Both the position numbers and the translations under genes were made by a program. Shown here piece by piece: positions 1 through 6,632 of a DNA stretch of 13,709 nt. The DNA comes from RECO01 sp050485385. GTDB lineage: Bacteria; Pseudomonadota; Alphaproteobacteria; Geminicoccales; Geminicoccaceae. The notes beneath the pieces were generated by a model. That model searched no databases. It was not told the DNA's origin and worked only from the letters and a program-made list of their open reading frames with translations. How positions within the stretch are numbered: the stretch's first letter is position 1; each line of letters opens with the position of its first letter. Location: NCBI GenBank assembly GCA_050485385.1, contig JBJHBG010000119.1, positions 1 to 13,709 on the forward strand, given 5' to 3'.

Positions 1-1655
1 TTCGGGAGCGACACGCGAAACACGTGCGACTGGCCGCGGTAGAGGAGGTCCGCCTCGTGGATCACCTCGATGCCGGTGAAGGGCGTGCGCTGGCCGACGA
101 TCCGCGCTCGGCCCTCCTCCGCGTGAAGGGCGAGGATGGCCTCCGCCTGGCTCGGCACGACGTCGAGCAGCGGCCGCCACACGGTGTCGACGAAGTCCTG
201 GCGGAGATCCGCGAGCACGCAGCCCAAGGCCGAGGTGATGCCCGGAAAGCGCGGCACCAGCACGCGCGGGATGCCCAATTCGCGAGCCAGCGCCACCGCT
301 TGCAGGGGGCCGGCACCGCCGAACGGGAAGAGGGCGAAGTCGCGGGGATCGTGCCCCTTCTCGATCGAAACGAGGCGGATCGCCGAGGCGAGCCGGTTGC
401 CCGCGACCTCCAGGATCGCGGCGGCGGTTGCCTCGGCGTCGAGCCCGAGCTCGCGGCCGACGTGGTGCAGCAGCGCCTCGCGCGTGGCCTCCAGCGTTGT
501 CGCCGCCTCGATCCCGGGCAGGCTCCGGACGTCGATCCGCCCGAGCACGACGTTGGCATCGGTGACGGTCGGCCGCTCGCCGCCGCGGCCGTAGCAGACG
601 GGGCCGGGCACCGCACCCGCACTCTCCGGCCCGACCCTGAGGATGCCGCCGGCATCGACGAAGGCGATCGAGCCGCCGCCGGCGCCGATGGTGTGGATGT
701 CGACCATCGGTACGCGGATCGGCACGCCGTAGTCGACGTCCTTCTCGGCGGTGACGGCGGGCGTGCCCGAGCGGATCAGGCTGACGTCGAAGCTGGTGCC
801 GCCCATGTCGCAGGCGATCAGGTCGGGAAAACCGGCCTGGGCACCGATGTGCGCGGCGGCGATGGCGCCGGCCGCCGGCCCCGACATGACCGTCTGCACC
901 GGCTGTAGCCGAGCCTGCTCGGCCACCATGGTCCCGCCATTGCCCTGCATGACCAAGAGACCGTGGGCGAAGCCGCCGGTCTCCAAGGCCTCCGACAGCC
1001 GCCCGAGATAGCGCGCCACGACCGGCTGGACGAACGCGTTGATGGCGGCCGTGCTGCCGCGCTCGAACTCGCGCACCTCGCGCAGAATGGCGCTGCTCGC
1101 GGTCACGTAGTCGTTGGGCCAGACCTGCCGGGCGATGGCGAGGGCCTGCTCTTCGTGCAGCGGGTTGGCGTAGCTGTGGAGGAAGTGGATGACGACGGCC
1201 TCGGCACCGAGCTCCAGGAGCCGCTCGAGCGCCGCCCGCACTTGCGCCTCGTCGAGCGGGATCAGCACCCGACCGCGCGCGTCGAGCCGCTCGTCCACCT
1301 CGAGCCGGAGTTCGCGGTCGATCACCGCCTCGAAGCTGCCGGTCATGCCGTAGTTGCGCGGTCGCGTCCGCCGGCCAAGCTCCAAGACGTCGCGAAAGCC
1401 GCGGGTGGTGACGAGGCCGGCGCGGGCACCCTTGCGCTCCAGGACCGCGTTGGTGGCGATGGTCGTGCCGTGGATGATCGAGACGACGTCCCGGAGCGGC
1501 GTGCCGGTGGCGGCGAGGCTCGCCATCACGCCCGTGGACTGGTCGCTCGCGTCCGACGGCACCTTGGCCACCCGAAAGAGGCCCTGTTCGGCCTCGATCA
1601 TCAAGAGGTCGGTGTTGGTGCCGCCGACGTCGATGCCCGTCTGCCACTCGCCCAT
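1..1655 (-). CDS. hyuA: Hydantoinase/oxoprolinase family protein, HyuA-type ATP-binding subunit (3' end cut by window edge)
   Basis: The reading frame is open from ATG at 1655 down to position 1, giving 551 residues. HyuA proteins are usually near 680-700 residues, so the C-terminus lies outside. Visible family motifs are the N-terminal phosphate-binding loop GIDVGGTNTD (residues 7-16), IHGTTIATNAVLERKGA (61-77), the second ATP loop CDMGGTSFDV (282-291), the IGAGGGSIA block, FPFGGAGPLQA, and YRGQSHVFRV close to the edge. By family knowledge, HyuA subunits cleave hydantoins, 5-oxoproline or lactams with ATP, or carboxylate ketones, usually together with a HyuB subunit. No hyuB is in the window; it could lie further left. 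A GAGGG Shine-Dalgarno overlaps the aminotransferase stop codon 8 nt before the ATG, so the two genes form an operon and are probably translationally coupled. The family is certain; the substrate is not. Confidence 0.93.
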   Translation of the reverse strand, partial: MGEWQTGIDVGGTNTDLLMIEAEQGLFRVAKVPSDASDQSTGVMASLAATGTPLRDVVSIIHGTTIATNAVLERKGARAGLVTTRGFRDVLELGRRTRPRNYGMTGSFEAVIDRELRLEVDERLDARGRVLIPLDEAQVRAALERLLELGAEAVVIHFLHSYANPLHEEQALAIARQVWPNDYVTASSAILREVREFERGSTAAINAFVQPVVARYLGRLSEALETGGFAHGLLVMQGNGGTMVAEQARLQPVQTVMSGPAAGAIAAAHIGAQAGFPDLIACDMGGTSFDVSLIRSGTPAVTAEKDVDYGVPIRVPMVDIHTIGAGGGSIAFVDAGGILRVGPESAGAVPGPVCYGRGGERPTVTDANVVLGRIDVRSLPGIEAATTLEATREALLHHVGRELGLDAEATAAAILEVAGNRLASAIRLVSIEKGHDPRDFALFPFGGAGPLQAVALARELGIPRVLVPRFPGITSALGCVLADLRQDFVDTVWRPLLDVVPSQAEAILALHAEEGRARIVGQRTPFTGIEVIHEADLLYRGQSHVFRVSLP

Positions 1656-1666
1656 CGGCCGCGCCC

Positions 1667-2986
1667 TCAAGCCGCTGCCGCAGCGTTGCGCAGGACGTGG
1701 CGGTTCTCCGCCAGCACGTCGTCGACAGCCGCGACGAAGCGCTCGAGGTCGGCATCGGTCAGGGGCAGGCAGAGGCTCATGAAGCCGCGCCGCGCGATGT
1801 AGAAGCCGCGCAACAGCAGCTCCAGATGAACGAGCTTGCGCGCCGCCGGATCCACCGCGTTCGCGTCGGCCGGCGTCTCGATCCGGCCGCGGCGGTGATG
1901 GAGGGCGAGCATCGAGCCGATGCCGGTGATCGTTACCGGCACGTCCAGCCGGTCGGCCACCGCCTGGAGGTCCCGGCGCAGGCGGTCGCCGCGCGCGTTG
2001 AGCGCCGCCACGGCGTCGGGCGTGTAGACCCGCTCCAGCCCGGCGACACCCGCCGCCATGGTCAGGACGTTGTTGTTGTAGGTGCCGGAATGCGACAGCG
2101 CGTCGGGGTTGGTCGGGTCGAGCAGGGCCATCAGGTCGGCCCGGCCGCCGAAGGCGCCGAAGGTCAGCCCGCCGCCCAGATACTTGCCGAACGACACGAG
2201 GTCCGGGTCGACGCCGGTGCGCTCGTGCAGGCCGCCCGGCGCAAGGCGCGAGGTCATCACCTCGTCGAAAACGAGAACGATGCCGCAGCGTCGCGTCTCG
2301 GCGCGTAGCATCGCGAGGAAGTCCGGCCGCGCCGCGATGCAGCCGGCAGCCCCCATCATCGGCTCCAGGATCACCGCCGCGAGGTCGGCCGCGTGGGCCT
2401 GGATCAACGCGGCCGTGGCGTCCGTGTCGTTGTAGTGGCCGAGGACGACGTCGAAGGGGGCGTTGATCGGCGATCCGCCGTTGGCGAAGGCCAGGACGCC
2501 GCCGTGATAGCCGCCGTCCATCGCCATGATCCGGTGCCGCCCGGTGGCCGCGCGGGCGAGGCACAGGTTCATCAAGTTCGCCTCGGTGCCCGAATTGCAG
2601 AAACGCACCTTCTCGACCGCCGGGAAGCGCGTGCAGACCAGTTCGGCGAAGCGCGCCTCGTAGACGTTGGGCCCGCCGAGCACCGTGCCGGCGTCGAGGG
2701 CAGCCTTCACCGCCGCGGCGATCGCCGGCTCCGAATGGCCGTAGAGCCCGGCCGTGTACTCGCCGAGGAAGTCCGTATAGCGGTGGCCGTCGAGATCGGT
2801 GAGCGTCGCCGCCCGGCCCTCGACGATGGTGACGGGGAAGGGGTCGAAGTGCAGCGTGGTGCGCGTGTTGCCGCCCGGCATGACCCCGCGCGCCGCCTCG
2901 AAGCGGGCACGGCTCTCGGGGTTGGCCGCCGCATAGCGCGCCGCCGCGTCAGCCGCGGCGGTCTCCAGGTCCAAATTCCTGCGCAT
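1667..2986 (-). CDS. Class III PLP-dependent aminotransferase, beta-phenylalanine aminotransferase / GSA-aminomutase-like
   Basis: The product is a 439-residue fold-type I aminotransferase. Motifs seen are NSGTEANLM (131-139), the PLP-binding Asp241 in LVFDEVMTSRLAP, the Schiff-base Lys268 in SFGKYLGGG, and HSGTYNNN (299-306). Near the N-terminus is PGGNTRTTLHFDPFP with Arg42. From memory, the Variovorax beta-phenylalanine aminotransferase has the same layout (PGANSRS with Arg41, TSRLAPHG, catalytic Lys267), and similarity appears to run end to end. True GSA aminomutase (hemL) is less likely given this resemblance and the catabolic context. The ATG at 2986 is chosen because a perfect AAGGAG lies 9 nt upstream; an in-frame ATG at 3016 would add 10 residues but has a poorer site. 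It is the first gene of the minus-strand operon, 11 nt before hyuA. A role in transaminating a beta- or omega-amino acid to an oxo acid is inferred. Confidence 0.9.
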   Translation of the reverse strand: MRRNLDLETAAADAAARYAAANPESRARFEAARGVMPGGNTRTTLHFDPFPVTIVEGRAATLTDLDGHRYTDFLGEYTAGLYGHSEPAIAAAVKAALDAGTVLGGPNVYEARFAELVCTRFPAVEKVRFCNSGTEANLMNLCLARAATGRHRIMAMDGGYHGGVLAFANGGSPINAPFDVVLGHYNDTDATAALIQAHAADLAAVILEPMMGAAGCIAARPDFLAMLRAETRRCGIVLVFDEVMTSRLAPGGLHERTGVDPDLVSFGKYLGGGLTFGAFGGRADLMALLDPTNPDALSHSGTYNNNVLTMAAGVAGLERVYTPDAVAALNARGDRLRRDLQAVADRLDVPVTITGIGSMLALHHRRGRIETPADANAVDPAARKLVHLELLLRGFYIARRGFMSLCLPLTDADLERFVAAVDDVLAENRHVLRNAAAAA

Positions 2987-3164
2987 CGCGAACAGCTCCT
3001 TCCACCTGTCGGCCATCGCACCGCTCGTCCGAAGCACGGCCCTCGTCGTGCGACGCGAAGCCGCGACGCGGCCGGCCACGGGGCACGCACCGGCCCAGGG
3101 CCACGAGCAGGCGTCGAGCCTCGGCTGTCGCATGGAAGGCTCGGGCGAACAAGCCCAGCAGCTG

Positions 3165-3184
3165 CGCGGTCGCCCGCGACCGCG
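3165..3184. promoter_or_regulatory. 20-bp perfect dyad, candidate operator
   Basis: The arms CGCGGTCGC and GCGACCGCG are exact reverse complements separated by CC. The dyad sits in the middle of the divergent intergenic region, 119 nt before the amidase start and 179 nt upstream of the aminotransferase start. That is where a shared regulator could bind. It could also form a hairpin in a transcript, or be a chance product of high GC content. Confidence 0.4.
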
Positions 3185-3224
3185 GGATGACGAGGCGGTC
3201 CGTCGCCGGGGTGCTGTGCCACCG

Positions 3225-3246
3225 ACCCACAACGAGAAACGTGGGT
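3225..3246. promoter_or_regulatory. Interrupted dyad ACCCAC-N10-GTGGGT, candidate operator
   Basis: Two perfect 6-bp arms, ACCCAC (3225-3230) and GTGGGT (3241-3246), flank a relatively A-rich 10-nt spacer (AACGAGAAAC). The right arm touches the weak -35-like TTGCTG (3246-3251), a position suited to control of the amidase-gsi operon. The spacer composition stands out from the GC-rich surroundings. Function is inferred from position and symmetry only. Confidence 0.35.
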
Positions 3247-3290
3247 TGCTGGCGCAGCGCAGCGATGGCTAACGTCTGACGGAGCAGCCT

Positions 3291-3299
3291 GGGAGAGGG
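3291..3299 (+). promoter_or_regulatory. Shine-Dalgarno that fixes the amidase start at CTG 3303
   Basis: The purine run GGGAGAGGG ends 3 nt before CTG at 3303, and its GGAG core is 7 nt before that codon. In this frame a stop (TAA 3270-3272) lies just upstream, and no ATG, GTG or TTG occurs between it and TTG 3552. That later start would remove the catalytic lysine. The ribosome site therefore supports the CTG. Confidence 0.55.
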
Positions 3300-3302
3300 A
3301 CG

Positions 3303-4709
3303 CTGAGCGATACGGAGCTGTGCTTCACGTCGGCGATCGATCTGCGCGAGGCGATCCGCGCACGCCGGCTGTCCCCGGTCGAACTGATCGACGCGATCAT
3401 CGACCGTGCGGCCGCCCTGGAACCGACCCTCAACGGCTTCTGTACGCCGACCTTCGATCAAGCGCGCGCGGCGGCGCGGGCAGCTGCGGAGCGGATCGCC
3501 AAGGGCGAGCCGCTCCGGCCGCTGGAGGGCCTGCCGGTCACGATCAAGGACTTGGTGATGACCAAGGGGGTCAGGACCATGGCGGGCTCCCACGTCTTCG
3601 CCGAGCGCATTCCCGAGGTCGACGGGCCGATCGTCGAGCGGCTGCGCGATGCCGGCGCCATCACCCTCGGCAAGACGACGGTGCCGGAGTTCGGCTGGAA
3701 GGGCTGCGGCGACAGCCCGCTCACCGGCATCACCCACAACCCATGGAAGGTCGGCTACAACGCCGGCGGCTCCAGCGCCGGGGCCGGTGCCCTGGCGGCG
3801 GCGGGCGTCGGCCCCCTCCACCAGGGCTCGGACGGCGGCGGCTCGATCCGCATGCCCGCCTCGTTTTGCGGCATCTACGGCTTCAAGCCCTCCTTCGGCC
3901 GCGTCCCCTACGCGCCGATGCCGAACAACGACATGCAGTCGCACATCGGGCCGATGACCCGCACGGTCGCCGATGCGGCGCTCTTGATGGAGGTTTGGTC
4001 CGGCCCCGACGACCGGGACATGACCAGCCTCGAAGGCCGCCCCGCAGCCTATCTCGCCGAACTGGAGGCCGACGTCAGGGGTCTGCGGGTCGCCTGGAGC
4101 CCCGATTTCGGCTACCTGCGGGTCGATGCCGAGGTCGCAGAGCCGGTCGGCTCCGCCGTCGACGCCTTCGTCGAACTCGGCTGCATCGTCGAGGAGGTGA
4201 AGGTCCCTTGGGCGGACCCGATCGACTTCGAGTACGTCTATTGGTCGGCCCACATGGCCGGCAACTACGCCCACCTGCTGCCCCAATGGCGCGACTGCAT
4301 GGACCCGGGGCTCGTCGCCTGTATCGAGCACGGACTGCGGTACTCTTTGGTCGACTACATGCGCGCCAAGCAGGCGCGGATGGAGTTCTACGCCCGAATG
4401 GAACCGCTCTTCCGGCGCTACGACGTGCTGGTCACGCCGACTCTGTCGGTTGCGGCCTTCCCGGCGGAACGGCTGATGCCCGAGGACTGGCCGGCGCATC
4501 CTTGGGACTGGCTGCAGTGGGCCGGTTTCTGCTTCCCCTTCAACCTGACGTGGCTGCCGGCGGCGACCTGCCCCTGCGGCTTCACCCCGGACGGACGGCC
4601 GGTCGGGCTGCAGATCGTCGGCGGCCGGCTCAGGGATCTCCAGGTGCTGCAGGTAAGCCGCGCGTTCGAGCGCGCCCGGCCCTGGGCGCAGCATCGGCCG
4701 ACCTTGTGA
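3303..4709 (+). CDS. Amidase-signature family hydrolase (apparent CTG start)
   Basis: The product is 468 residues if translation starts at CTG 3303. It carries the amidase-signature region: GLPVTIKDL with Lys82, GGSSAGAGALAAA with Ser157, and SDGGGSIRMPASFCG with Ser181. The spacings Lys-75-Ser-24-Ser equal those of the Ser-cisSer-Lys triad of fatty acid amide hydrolase, so the enzyme should be active. The N-terminal segment (SAIDLREAIRARRLSPVELIDAI) matches the usual family start, so the protein really begins near 3303, although only CTG is available. A single-base change or sequencing error from ATG or GTG is the alternative. No gatB or gatC is nearby, which argues against a tRNA amidotransferase subunit. 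The protein lacks an obvious signal peptide, so it probably hydrolyses an amide brought in by the ABC importer encoded downstream. The substrate is unknown. Confidence 0.9.
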   Translation: MSDTELCFTSAIDLREAIRARRLSPVELIDAIIDRAAALEPTLNGFCTPTFDQARAAARAAAERIAKGEPLRPLEGLPVTIKDLVMTKGVRTMAGSHVFAERIPEVDGPIVERLRDAGAITLGKTTVPEFGWKGCGDSPLTGITHNPWKVGYNAGGSSAGAGALAAAGVGPLHQGSDGGGSIRMPASFCGIYGFKPSFGRVPYAPMPNNDMQSHIGPMTRTVADAALLMEVWSGPDDRDMTSLEGRPAAYLAELEADVRGLRVAWSPDFGYLRVDAEVAEPVGSAVDAFVELGCIVEEVKVPWADPIDFEYVYWSAHMAGNYAHLLPQWRDCMDPGLVACIEHGLRYSLVDYMRAKQARMEFYARMEPLFRRYDVLVTPTLSVAAFPAERLMPEDWPAHPWDWLQWAGFCFPFNLTWLPAATCPCGFTPDGRPVGLQIVGGRLRDLQVLQVSRAFERARPWAQHRPTL

Positions 4710-4806
4710 ACGGCTTGGCCGGCGCGGTGGCATGGGCCTTGCTGCTCCGGTGCAGTGCGGGATCGATCACCGACCCACCGGGGTCCGAGAGGGAGCGCCT
4801 CAGTCG

Positions 4807-5748
4807 ATGATGACGCTCATCGTGCAGCGGATGGTGTCGACCGTGTTCGTCATGGCCTTCGTGGCACTCTTCGTTTTCGGCCTGCTCTACTTGGCCCCCG
4901 GCGATCCCGCGGCGATCATCGCGGGCGACCTCGCCACGCAGGCCGACATCGAGCGCGTACGCCGCCAGCTCGGGCTCGACCAGCCGTTCCTCACCCAGTT
5001 CCTGAGTTGGCTCGGCGGCGTCGCGCGCGGCGACTTCGGCACCTCGATCTTTTCCGGGCGGCCGGTCGGCCAACTCATCCTGCAGCGTGTGGAGCCGACC
5101 CTCGCGCTCGCCACGACCACGATCGTCTTCAGCGTGCTCGTCGCGGTCCCGATGGGCATCGTCGCCGCGGCGCGCGCGGGATCCTGGATCGACCGGGTGG
5201 TGATGGGCTTCGCCGTACTCGGCTTCTCGGTGCCGGTCTTCGTCTTCGCCTACCTCTTGATCCTGGTCTTCGCCGCCAACCTGCAACTCGTGCCGGTGAT
5301 GGGCTACGTCTCGATCTTCGACGACCCGCGCGGCTTCTTCGCGAGCATCGTGCTGCCGACCCTCGCCCTGGGTGTCACGTACATCGCGCTGATCGCCCGG
5401 ATTACCCGCGCGTCGATGCTGGAGGCGATTCAACAGGACTACATCCGCACGGCCCACGCCAAGGGCTTGGCCCTCGCCCCGATCCTCTTCCGCCATGCGC
5501 TGCGCAACGCCTCGGTGCCGATCGTGACGACCGTCGGCATCGGCATTGCGCTGTTGATCGGTGGCGTCGTCGTGACCGAAAGCGTGTTCGCGATCCCGGG
5601 CATCGGTCGGCTCACGGTCGATGCGATCCTCCGTCGCGACTACCCGATCATCCAGGCGGTGATCCTGCTGTTCTCGGCGATCTACGTGCTGGTGAACCTC
5701 GTGATCGACATCTGCTACATCCTGCTCGACCCGAGGATTCGCTACTGA
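4807..5748 (+). CDS. gsiC: Peptide-type ABC transporter inner-membrane permease, DppB/GsiC family
   Basis: The product is a 313-residue permease. It has the typical N-terminal membrane segment (about residues 8-29) ending in YLAPGDPAAII, a periplasmic part with LGLDQPFLTQF and GDFGTS, then further hydrophobic segments near 99-121, 132-157, 178-197, 235-258 and 280-305. The cytoplasmic EAA loop that docks with the ATPase is DYIRTAHAKGL (211-221), followed by HALRN. The C-terminus LDPRIRY is usual for the family. ATG 4807 is preferred: an AGAGGGAG Shine-Dalgarno lies about 11 nt upstream, and the family starts here. ATG 4810 is nearly equivalent, and an in-frame ATG at 4732 would add an unrelated leader. 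The gene lies 97 nt after the amidase and its stop overlaps the next permease start. The symbol rests on the GsiA-like ATPase downstream, not on known substrate. Confidence 0.93.
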   Translation: MMTLIVQRMVSTVFVMAFVALFVFGLLYLAPGDPAAIIAGDLATQADIERVRRQLGLDQPFLTQFLSWLGGVARGDFGTSIFSGRPVGQLILQRVEPTLALATTTIVFSVLVAVPMGIVAAARAGSWIDRVVMGFAVLGFSVPVFVFAYLLILVFAANLQLVPVMGYVSIFDDPRGFFASIVLPTLALGVTYIALIARITRASMLEAIQQDYIRTAHAKGLALAPILFRHALRNASVPIVTTVGIGIALLIGGVVVTESVFAIPGIGRLTVDAILRRDYPIIQAVILLFSAIYVLVNLVIDICYILLDPRIRY

Positions 5749-6632
5749 TGGCCGTCGCCAAGCCCGGGATTGCTCGCGACGGCACCGCGATCGGCTCCGG
5801 TCTGCGGTGGCTGCGGCGGCATCCGACGGTGCTGACGGGGCTCTTGATCCTCCTCGCCATGGTGCTGATCGCGCTGTTCGCCCCGCTGGTCGCAACGCAC
5901 GATCCGATGCGCCTCAATCCGCTCAACCGGCTGCAGCCGCCGTCCGCCGACCACTGGTTCGGCACGGACCATCTGGGCCGCGACGTCTTCTCGCGAACGC
6001 TCTACGGCACGCGCATCTCGCTGATCGTGGGGTTCACCGTCGCGGTGCTCGCCTGCGGGATCGGCATGGTGATCGGCCTGCTCGCCGGCTTCGTCCGGCT
6101 GGTCGACACGGTGGTCATGCGGGTGATGGACGGGCTCATGGCGATCCCGGCCATCCTGCTCGCGATCGCCTTCGTGGCCATCACCCGTTCCAGCGTCTGG
6201 ACGGTCATCGTCGCGGTGACGATCCCGGAAATCCCACGCGTGGTGCGCCTCGTGCGGGGCGTGGTCCTAACCCTGCGCGAGCAGCTCTTCGTCGACGCGG
6301 CGGTGTCGCTGGGCGCCAAGCTGCCGCGCATCCTGTTCGTGCACATCATGCCCAACACGCTGGCACCGTTGATCGTGCAGGCGACCTACGTCTGCGCCTC
6401 GGCGATCATCATCGAGGCGATCCTGTCCTTCCTCGGCGCCGGCACGCCGCCGGCCGTACCGAGTTGGGGCAACATGATGGCCGAGGGCCGCACCTACGTG
6501 ACGGTGGCCTGGTGGCTCCTGCTGTTTCCTGGCCTCTTCCTCAGTCTCGTGGTCCTGTCCGTGAACCTGTTGGGTGACGGCCTGCGGGAGACTCTCGATC
6601 CACGGCTGCGCAAGCAGGCGCGGCACGAATGA
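5748..6632 (+). CDS. gsiD: Peptide-type ABC transporter inner-membrane permease, DppC/GsiD family
   Basis: The product is a 294-residue permease with the OppC-type N-terminal helix (about 27-49), the conserved periplasmic block HWFGTDHLGRDVFSR (69-83), and hydrophobic segments near 91-117, 130-146, 151-160, 208-229 and 252-275. The EAA loop is FVDAAVSLGAK (181-191) followed by HIMPN. The C-terminus LGDGLRETLDPRLR is typical. The start ATG shares one base with the TGA of the upstream permease (TGATG), and GAGG lies 11 nt upstream, so the two permeases are coupled and form the heterodimeric channel. Its own stop overlaps the ATPase start as ATGA. Confidence 0.93.
   Translation: MAVAKPGIARDGTAIGSGLRWLRRHPTVLTGLLILLAMVLIALFAPLVATHDPMRLNPLNRLQPPSADHWFGTDHLGRDVFSRTLYGTRISLIVGFTVAVLACGIGMVIGLLAGFVRLVDTVVMRVMDGLMAIPAILLAIAFVAITRSSVWTVIVAVTIPEIPRVVRLVRGVVLTLREQLFVDAAVSLGAKLPRILFVHIMPNTLAPLIVQATYVCASAIIIEAILSFLGAGTPPAVPSWGNMMAEGRTYVTVAWWLLLFPGLFLSLVVLSVNLLGDGLRETLDPRLRKQARHE

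Larger units (their letters stand above)
2987..3302. other. Divergent intergenic region between the aminotransferase-hyuA and amidase-gsi operons
   Basis: These 316 nt separate two divergent operons, so both promoters should lie here. Open frames cross it on both strands, but none shows recognisable protein motifs or a good ribosome site of its own. It contains two dyad symmetries, listed separately, which are candidate operators. A weak promoter-like pair facing the amidase is TTGCTG (3246-3251) and TAACGT (3270-3275) with an 18-nt spacer, each matching only about three of six consensus bases. No regulator gene flanks the region inside the window. Confidence 0.6.

Noticed and set aside
3048..3272. 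A 74-codon plus-strand open frame in the divergent intergenic region
   Set aside because: No motif and no good ribosome site. It overlaps the candidate operators and is best explained by scarcity of stops in GC-rich DNA.
2949..4733. A 594-codon minus-strand open frame across the amidase and the divergent intergenic region
   Set aside because: It overlaps the amidase, whose triad motifs are unambiguous, and shows no motif of its own. Its upstream part in the intergenic region could not be matched to any family.
4755..5747. Open frame upstream of gsiD in the same frame, overlapping gsiC
   Set aside because: It is an out-of-frame reading of gsiC. The permease begins at ATG 5748, which overlaps the gsiC stop.
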